Part shown: in pieces, positions 6,820 through 12,471 of the stretch
Layout of the letters: each line of letters begins with the position of its first letter
Position numbering within the stretch: position 1 is the first letter of the stretch
Program-made: the position numbers and the translations under genes
From: Eubacteriales bacterium
GTDB taxonomy: Bacteria; Bacillota; Clostridia; Peptostreptococcales; Acidaminobacteraceae
Assembly (NCBI GenBank): GCA_030625285.1
Contig: DAOURC010000010.1
Location: 1 to 12,471 of the forward strand
DNA: 12,471 nt
Direction of reading: 5' to 3'
Notes under the pieces: model-generated
Seen by the model: only the letters and a program-made list of their open reading frames with translations
Told to the model about the DNA's origin: nothing
The model's database searches: none

Positions 6820-7909
6820 TAGAATTCCATATTTGAAATTGTTACCGATTATACTGATAGTTATCATTTTTTATAAGTCAGTAAATAGTTTAGATGTTAT
6901 AAAAAAGTATATTGATATTATTATTAGTATTCTTGTTCCATTGATTTGGGCGATGGCAATTGCATATGTTATTCATCCACTCGTTAGTTTCATTGAAACT
7001 AAAGGTAAAAGAAGTAGAAGTTTCAGCATTTTCATAGTATATATTGTTTTAACTGGGATTATTGCAGCGTTTGCCATAGTTGTCATTCCTAGAATTGTAG
7101 TAAGTATTACCGAATTGATTGAAGGATTACCTAGATTTATTATAGATTTGGAAGTGTTTTTAACTGAATGGCTACATAGGTTGACTGAATACAGTTTTTC
7201 TAAATATATTGAATTTGAAACAGTAAACGAATATATTTCTCAGATTAGCGGTATTTTTGATAAGGTTATATTTACTGCTCTTAATTCAATTCTTGGTGTG
7301 AGCACAGGAATTTTTAAATTTATCATCGGGTTTGTAATTTCAATTTATATTTTAAAAGATAAAGAGGAATTTGGAAAAGGATTTAGAAAGTTGTTCTTTG
7401 CTAAGTTCACTAAAGAGAATGCAAACAAGATTCTAGAATTTTTTAGAGATTCCGATATTATTTTTTCAAGGTATATAGTAGGAAAGCTTATCGATTCAAT
7501 TATTATCGGCATTATTGCACTCTTGGGTTTTTCAATATTGAAAACACCTTACCCGTTGCTTTTAGCACTGATTATTGGTGTGACTAATATGATTCCGTAC
7601 TTTGGACCATTTATTGGAGCGGTACCAGTAGTAGTTATAATTTTGTTTTTTAATCCGATGTTGGCGCTTTGGGTGACAATTTTCATATTTTTACTTCAAC
7701 AACTGGATGCCTATGTTATCGGACCGAAAATTTTAGGTAAATCTTTGGGATTATCACCATTTTGGATTGTAATAGCGATTCTTATAGGTGGAGGCCTTTT
7801 CGGAATAATAGGTATGCTGATAGGTGTACCGATTATGGCTATAATTAGAAATATGGTAATTAAACACATAGATAGTGAACTTGGAAAAAAAGAATTAATT
7901 ATCAAGTAG
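6809..7909 (+). CDS. AI-2E/PerM-family transporter-like membrane protein
   Basis: 366 residues and strongly hydrophobic, with about seven or eight transmembrane segments. Two to three are near the N-terminus (about 10-97). A polar stretch (about 98-150) follows, then a hydrophobic block near 157-182 and a dense C-terminal block (about 222-355). Family hallmarks in the C-terminal half are GVTNMIPYFGPFIGAVP and the glycine-rich GGGLFGIIGMLIGVP near the end. The family (formerly UPF0118, including PerM, YdiK and TqsA) has members linked to autoinducer-2 export and others to Na+/H+ antiport, so substrate assignment by homology is unsafe. GGAGG lies six bases before the ATG, inside the GNAT gene, and the two frames overlap by 11 bases. 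It is the last gene of the operon, closed by a hairpin immediately after the stop codon. Confidence 0.88.
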   Translation: MKSDRIPYLKLLPIILIVIIFYKSVNSLDVIKKYIDIIISILVPLIWAMAIAYVIHPLVSFIETKGKRSRSFSIFIVYIVLTGIIAAFAIVVIPRIVVSITELIEGLPRFIIDLEVFLTEWLHRLTEYSFSKYIEFETVNEYISQISGIFDKVIFTALNSILGVSTGIFKFIIGFVISIYILKDKEEFGKGFRKLFFAKFTKENANKILEFFRDSDIIFSRYIVGKLIDSIIIGIIALLGFSILKTPYPLLLALIIGVTNMIPYFGPFIGAVPVVVIILFFNPMLALWVTIFIFLLQQLDAYVIGPKILGKSLGLSPFWIVIAILIGGGLFGIIGMLIGVPIMAIIRNMVIKHIDSELGKKELIIK

Positions 7910-7910
7910 A

Positions 7911-7942
7911 TAGCAGCTCAAATTGAGCTGTTATTTGATTTT
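7911..7942 (+). terminator. Rho-independent terminator of the ftsE operon
   Basis: CAGCTCA (7914-7920) and TGAGCTG (7924-7930) form a perfect 7-bp stem around an AAT loop. The stem can be extended outward by a G-T, an A-T and a T-A pair. An interrupted T-rich tract (ATTTGATTTT) follows. The stem begins two bases after the AI-2E family stop codon. The T-tract is broken, so some readthrough into uvrBA is possible. Confidence 0.8.
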
Positions 7943-7967
7943 AAGGATATTTTTTTTGTGTTTGGGG

Positions 7968-7996
7968 TAGAATTAATTATGTTAATGATATATAAT
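7968..7996 (+). promoter_or_regulatory. Candidate uvrBA promoter
   Basis: An exact TATAAT -10 (7991-7996) lies 17 bases after a poor -35 (TAGAAT, 7968-7973, 3 of 6). Transcription would begin near 8003, at the edge of the LexA-like box. A weak -35 is common for damage-inducible promoters, but the assignment rests mainly on the -10 and its position. Confidence 0.5.
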
Positions 7997-8003
7997 TTTG
8001 ATA

Positions 8004-8017
8004 TAAACAAACGTTCG
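8004..8017 (+). promoter_or_regulatory. LexA-like SOS box upstream of uvrB
   Basis: TAAACAAACGTTCG resembles the Gram-positive LexA (DinR) site, whose core is GAAC-N4-GTTC. Seven of the eight core half-site positions match (AAAC instead of GAAC), and the central spacer AAAC fits the RNRY preference. It sits just downstream of the -10 and abuts the uvrB ribosome binding site, so a bound repressor would block transcription. uvrB is a classic SOS gene in Bacillus, which supports the call. Confidence 0.6.
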
Positions 8018-8027
8018 GGAGATTGAT

Positions 8028-10010
8028 ATGGGAAAATTTGAATTGAAATCAAATTATAGTCCAAAAGGAGATCAGCCAAAAGCTATTGAAAAATTGGTTG
8101 ATGGGATTATTGGAAACAAAAAAAATCAAACGCTTTTCGGAGTAACGGGTTCAGGTAAAACATATACGATGGCTAAAATTATTGAAAAGGTGCAAAAACC
8201 CACTCTTGTAATTGCTCATAATAAAACATTGGCGGCACAGTTAGCGGGTGAATTCAAAGAGTTTTTTCCCAATAGTGCTGTTGAATTTTTTGTGAGTTAT
8301 TACGATCACTATCAACCAGAAGCTTACATCCCTGGATCGGATTTGTATATTGAAAAGGATGCATCGATCAATGATGAAATCGACAAATTGAGACATTCAG
8401 CTACTATGGCATTATTTGAGCGTCGCGATGTGATCATTGTCGCTTCGGTTTCTTGCATATATGGACTGGGTGATCCTATTGATTACAAAAATATGGTCAT
8501 TTCCCTTAGAGTGGGAATGGAGAAGTCTCGTAATGAAATATTAAGTAAATTAGTTGAAATACAATATTCTCGAAACGATATCGATTTTTCAAGGGGTACA
8601 TTTAGAGTGCGCGGAGACATAATCGAGATTTTCCCTGCATCGAGTAGTGAAAAAGCTATCAGAGTTGAACTCTTTGGGGATGAAATAGAACGCATTAGTG
8701 AAATAAATGTGCTGACAGGTGAGGTTTTAGGTATAAGAGAGCATATAGCGATATTTCCTGCTTCGCATTACGTTTCAAAAAAAGAAAAATTGGAAAGATC
8801 GATAGTTGATATCGAGAGAGAATTGGAAGAAAGAATAAAATATTTTAACGACAATGGAAAACTGTTAGAGGCGCAGAGAATTGATCAAAGGACCAGATAT
8901 GATATTGAAATGATAAGAGAAGTTGGATTTTGTCAGGGCATAGAGAATTATTCCAGGATTATATCAAATAGAGAACCTGGGTCGAGACCATATACTTTAA
9001 TAGACTATTTTCCAGATGATTTTCTGCTGGTTGTCGATGAATCACATGTTACAATACCTCAAGTAAGAGCGATGTACGGTGGCGATTATTCAAGGAAGAA
9101 AAATTTAGTAGAATATGGTTTTAGGTTGCCATCGGCATTCGACAACAGACCGCTTAATTTTTCTGAATTCGAATCGATGATCAATCAAGTTATTTTTGCC
9201 AGTGCAACACCAGGGCCTTATGAAAAAGAAAATAGTGAAGTTGTTGTTGAACAAGTAATCAGACCGACTGGGTTATTGGATCCTGTTATTGAAGTAAAAC
9301 CTATAAAAGGTCAGATTGATGATTTAATTGGAGAAATTAAAATTAGAATCAAGAAAAATGAAAGAATATTGGTGACGACACTTACTAAGAGAATGGCGGA
9401 AGATTTAACTGATTATCTGGTGTCTTTAGAAATAAAAGTCAGGTATATGCATTCTGATGTTGCCACTTTGGAAAGAATGAAAATAATTAGAGATCTACGA
9501 TTGGGAGAGTTCGATGTACTAGTTGGAATAAATCTTTTAAGAGAAGGTCTAGACTTGCCCGAAGTCTCTCTTGTGACAATACTGGATGCTGATAAGGAAG
9601 GGTTTTTAAGGTCTGAGACATCTTTAGTTCAGACAGTCGGTAGAGCCGCAAGACATATAGATGGCAAAGTAATAATGTATGCTGATAAAATGACAAAATC
9701 CATGAAATTTGCAATCGATGAAACGAATAGAAGAAGAGAAATCCAACATCAATTCAACATCGACAATAATATCACGCCGCAATCGGTCAAGAAGGATGTC
9801 AGAGGAATAATCGAGGCTACAAAAACAGCTGAAGATTTTGAAGATTATAAAACCAATAAGCCTAAAATGACTAAAAAGGAAATTGAGAGCAAGATTAGGG
9901 AGTATGAACTTAAAATGTTTAAAGTATCTAGCAAACTTGATTTTGAACAGGCAATCGAGTATAGGGATATAATAGATCGATTAAAAAAACAGTTAAGAGG
10001 TAAAAAATGA
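8028..10010 (+). CDS. uvrB: Excinuclease ABC subunit B (UvrB)
   Basis: 660 residues, the normal size. UvrB receives the lesion from UvrA, uses helicase-like motifs to verify damage, and recruits UvrC for the cuts. Seen in order: Walker A GVTGSGKT (38-45); the damage-probing beta-hairpin with Tyr92, Tyr95 and [15 protein letters not shown] (97-111); DESH (337-340, motif II); ASATPGPYE (motif III); and QTVGRAARH (535-543, motif VI). The C-terminal UVR helical hairpin that binds UvrC is at about 616-656 ([18 protein letters not shown]). GGGAGA lies five bases before the ATG. The gene follows a terminator, a TATAAT element and a LexA-like box, so it starts its own transcription unit. Its stop codon overlaps the uvrA start. 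No key residue is missing. Confidence 0.97.
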   Translation: MGKFELKSNYSPKGDQPKAIEKLVDGIIGNKKNQTLFGVTGSGKTYTMAKIIEKVQKPTLVIAHNKTLAAQLAGEFKEFFPNSAVEFFVSYYDHYQPEAYIPGSDLYIEKDASINDEIDKLRHSATMALFERRDVIIVASVSCIYGLGDPIDYKNMVISLRVGMEKSRNEILSKLVEIQYSRNDIDFSRGTFRVRGDIIEIFPASSSEKAIRVELFGDEIERISEINVLTGEVLGIREHIAIFPASHYVSKKEKLERSIVDIERELEERIKYFNDNGKLLEAQRIDQRTRYDIEMIREVGFCQGIENYSRIISNREPGSRPYTLIDYFPDDFLLVVDESHVTIPQVRAMYGGDYSRKKNLVEYGFRLPSAFDNRPLNFSEFESMINQVIFASATPGPYEKENSEVVVEQVIRPTGLLDPVIEVKPIKGQIDDLIGEIKIRIKKNERILVTTLTKRMAEDLTDYLVSLEIKVRYMHSDVATLERMKIIRDLRLGEFDVLVGINLLREGLDLPEVSLVTILDADKEGFLRSETSLVQTVGRAARHIDGKVIMYADKMTKSMKFAIDETNRRREIQHQFNIDNNITPQSVKKDVRGIIEATKTAEDFEDYKTNKPKMTKKEIESKIREYELKMFKVSSKLDFEQAIEYRDIIDRLKKQLRGKK

Positions 10011-12471
10011 AAGATTATATATTTGTGAAAGGTGCAAAAGAACATAATTTAAAAAATATAGATGTAAAGATTCCAAGGGATAAATTTGTTGTAATCACGG
10101 GACTCAGTGGATCGGGAAAATCATCTTTAGCTTTTGATACCATTTATGCTGAAGGACAAAGGCGCTATGTCGAGAGTTTATCTTCGTACGCAAGACAGTT
10201 TTTAGGACAGATGGAAAAACCTAATGTCGAGTATATTGAAGGATTGTCACCAGCGATTTCAATTGATCAAAAGACTACAAATAGAAATCCGAGATCTACA
10301 GTAGGTACTGTGACTGAGATTTACGATTACTTACGCTTGTTATTCGCAAGAGCGGGAATACCTCATTGTCCTATATGCGGCAAAATAATTGAAAGTACAA
10401 CAATCGATCAAATTGTCGATCGAGTTATGGAAATCAAAGAGGGTTCAAAAATTCAAATTATCGCTCCTGTAATTAGAGGAAAAAAAGGAACACATAAAAA
10501 CGAAATCAAAAGGTATATAAAGGATGGATATATCAGAGCGAGAATTGATGGCGAGAGAGTAGAATTAAGCGAAGATATTGAACTATCCAAGAATAAAAAA
10601 CATACCATAGAGATCGTTATAGACCGGTTGGTTATAAAAGAAGGAATAGAATCAAGATTGAGTGATTCTATTGAAACGAGCTTGAAATTAACCGAGGGGA
10701 CTATAATAGTAAATATTTTAGATGATGAAGATATTTTGTTCAATACTAATTTTGCATGCCCGGATCATGGTGTTGGAATCAGTGAAATGGAGCCTAGGAT
10801 GTTCAGCTTCAATGCTCCTTATGGATCATGTGAACACTGTAAAGGAATTGGATATTTACAGGAAGTCGATCCAAAACTTATTATGCCGGATAAAAAACTT
10901 TCTATAAGTGACGGTGCGATAGCACCTTTTATGAATACTGCAGAAGGCACTTATTATCACCAAATGATCAGGGCAATTATAAACGACCATGGAATCGACG
11001 AGAAAATTTCATTAGCCGATATGCCGGAAGAATTAATTGATGAAATTTTACACGGTACTGGAAATAGAAAGATTAAATTCAAGTATGAAAGTAAATTTGG
11101 AGGAACTAGAGAGTTTTTCGCTCCATTCGAAGGAATTGTCAATAATCTAGAGAGACGATACAAAGAGACAAACAGTGATTATATTCGTGAAAGAATCGAA
11201 GAATTTATGAGTGTGAATCCGTGCTCTGTGTGCCACGGACAAAAACTGAAGAATGAAGTTTTGGCCGTAACCATAGGCGAATTGAATATACATGAGATCA
11301 CTGAACTTCCGGTGAGAGATTCTTTAGAATTTTTTGTGGATTTAAAACTCTCGCCAGTGAAAATGCAGATAGCGGATCAGATTATCAATGAGATTATAGC
11401 TAGGTTGACTTTTTTAAAAAATGTTGGATTGGATTATTTAGCGCTTTCAAGATCTGCAAATACATTATCGGGTGGAGAATCGCAGAGAATCCGATTAGCG
11501 ACGCAAATCGGATCGGGTTTGGTCGGTGTACTTTATATCTTGGATGAACCGAGTATCGGTCTTCATCAAAAGGATAACAGAATGTTGCTCGACGCTCTTA
11601 GAAATCTAACCAATTTAGGGAATACTTTGATAGTGGTCGAGCACGATGAAGAAACAATAACAGATGCTGATTATGTTATTGATGTGGGACCGGGTGCTGG
11701 GGAACATGGAGGCTATATTGTAGCTGAGGGCACGGTAGATGATATAAAAAACAATTCAAATTCAATAACAGGAGATTATTTATCTGGCAGGAAATGTATT
11801 GAAGTTCCCGATGAAAGAAAACAATCCGATGGAAATTTTTTAGAGATTATTGGAGCTTGTGAAAACAATTTAAAGCAACTGAATGTAAAAATACCTTTAG
11901 GGATTTTCACGTGTGTCACGGGAGTATCGGGTTCGGGGAAGAGTTCGCTGATAAATGAGGTTTTGTTTAAAGGAACTTATGTAAAAATCAATAAAAGAAG
12001 CCGATTGAGACCAGGGAAATTCGATGTCATTAATGGAATAGAGAATATCGATAAGGTAATCGATATAGATCAATCTCCAATAGGCAGAACACCTAGAAGC
12101 AATCCAGCGACATATACCGGTGTATTTGATTTTATTAGAGATTTATTTGGACAATTACCGGAATCCAAGATTCGAGGATATAAAAAGGGACGTTTTAGTT
12201 TTAATGTTAAAGGCGGTCGCTGTGAAGCGTGCAAAGGAGACGGCATCAATAAAATCGAAATGCATTTTCTTCCGGATGTTTATGTACAGTGTGAAATATG
12301 CAAAGGAAAAAGATATAGCCGCGAGACTTTGGAAGTGAAGTATAAAGGTAAAAACATTTCTCAGGTTTTAGATATGACTGTTGAAGAAGCTTTAGATTTT
12401 TTCAGTAATATTCCAAAGATAAAAAACAAATTGCAAACTTTGACGGAAGTGGGCTTGGGATATATTAAACT
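10007..12471 (+). CDS. uvrA: Excinuclease ABC subunit A (UvrA), 3' end cut off by window
   Basis: 821 codons are open to the window edge; a full UvrA is about 940 residues, so roughly the last 120, with the second ABC signature and second Walker B, are missing. UvrA is the dimeric ABC ATPase that finds DNA damage and loads UvrB. Visible parts: Walker A GLSGSGKS (32-39), CPICG (121-125), the first zinc module with Cys251, His254, Cys275 and Cys278, a CSVC pair (406-409), signature LSGGESQR (487-494), Walker [13 protein letters not shown] (509-520), second Walker A GVSGSGKS (639-646), [19 protein letters not shown], and the main zinc finger CEAC...CEIC (739-742 and 762-765). His254 replaces the usual second cysteine but can still bind zinc. 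The ATG lies inside ATGA at the uvrB stop, with AGAGG six bases upstream, so translation is coupled and regulation is shared. Confidence 0.97.
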   Translation, partial: MKDYIFVKGAKEHNLKNIDVKIPRDKFVVITGLSGSGKSSLAFDTIYAEGQRRYVESLSSYARQFLGQMEKPNVEYIEGLSPAISIDQKTTNRNPRSTVGTVTEIYDYLRLLFARAGIPHCPICGKIIESTTIDQIVDRVMEIKEGSKIQIIAPVIRGKKGTHKNEIKRYIKDGYIRARIDGERVELSEDIELSKNKKHTIEIVIDRLVIKEGIESRLSDSIETSLKLTEGTIIVNILDDEDILFNTNFACPDHGVGISEMEPRMFSFNAPYGSCEHCKGIGYLQEVDPKLIMPDKKLSISDGAIAPFMNTAEGTYYHQMIRAIINDHGIDEKISLADMPEELIDEILHGTGNRKIKFKYESKFGGTREFFAPFEGIVNNLERRYKETNSDYIRERIEEFMSVNPCSVCHGQKLKNEVLAVTIGELNIHEITELPVRDSLEFFVDLKLSPVKMQIADQIINEIIARLTFLKNVGLDYLALSRSANTLSGGESQRIRLATQIGSGLVGVLYILDEPSIGLHQKDNRMLLDALRNLTNLGNTLIVVEHDEETITDADYVIDVGPGAGEHGGYIVAEGTVDDIKNNSNSITGDYLSGRKCIEVPDERKQSDGNFLEIIGACENNLKQLNVKIPLGIFTCVTGVSGSGKSSLINEVLFKGTYVKINKRSRLRPGKFDVINGIENIDKVIDIDQSPIGRTPRSNPATYTGVFDFIRDLFGQLPESKIRGYKKGRFSFNVKGGRCEACKGDGINKIEMHFLPDVYVQCEICKGKRYSRETLEVKYKGKNISQVLDMTVEEALDFFSNIPKIKNKLQTLTEVGLGYIK

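Noticed and set aside
1..12471. Search for a new defence, mobile or CRISPR-like system
   Set aside because: Most of the window is housekeeping genes in an arrangement familiar from Firmicutes. There are no direct-repeat arrays, transposase, integrase, toxin-antitoxin pair or attachment-like repeats.

Overview
The window is a stretch of chromosome from a low-GC Gram-positive bacterium, most likely a member of the Clostridia in the broad sense. The reasons are the AT-rich base composition, strong AAAGGAG-type ribosome binding sites, a Gram-positive style lipoprotein signal, and the gene set and order ftsE-ftsX-M23 hydrolase-S41 protease followed by uvrB-uvrA. From memory, Bacillus subtilis also keeps ftsEX beside an S41 protease with uvrBA not far away, so this backbone looks like an old Firmicutes neighbourhood rather than an island. 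I see no mobile element, CRISPR array, tRNA or rRNA.

Left part (1-2275, minus strand): a small putative lipoprotein, a small single-pass membrane protein of unknown function, and 5-formyltetrahydrofolate cyclo-ligase with a clear terminator. The 242-base gap between the first two genes holds nested inverted repeats (702-800) that could fold into a structured RNA. The first 156 bases hold nothing I can support as a gene.

Middle (2371-7909, plus strand): six tightly packed genes, with gaps of 2, 13, 9 and 3 bases and one 11-base overlap, that read as one operon. FtsE and FtsX form an ABC-type signalling complex at the division site. The next gene encodes a secreted coiled-coil M23 peptidase that FtsEX very probably controls. 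A membrane-anchored S41 C-terminal processing protease, a GNAT acetyltransferase and an AI-2E/PerM-family membrane protein follow. A hairpin terminator closes the operon. It is divergent from the cyclo-ligase gene across a 95-base gap whose palindromic ATTATAAT could serve as a -10 element in both directions.

Right part (7968-12471, plus strand): uvrB and uvrA, the damage-recognition half of nucleotide excision repair, overlap by four bases (ATGA). They lie behind a TATAAT -10 and a LexA-like box. uvrA runs off the right edge after 821 codons.

I found no convincing new multi-gene system. The observations most worth a second look are the nested inverted repeats at 702-800, a pair of DxDxDG-type acidic loops in the S41 protease, and a GC-rich patch that coincides with that protease's PDZ domain.
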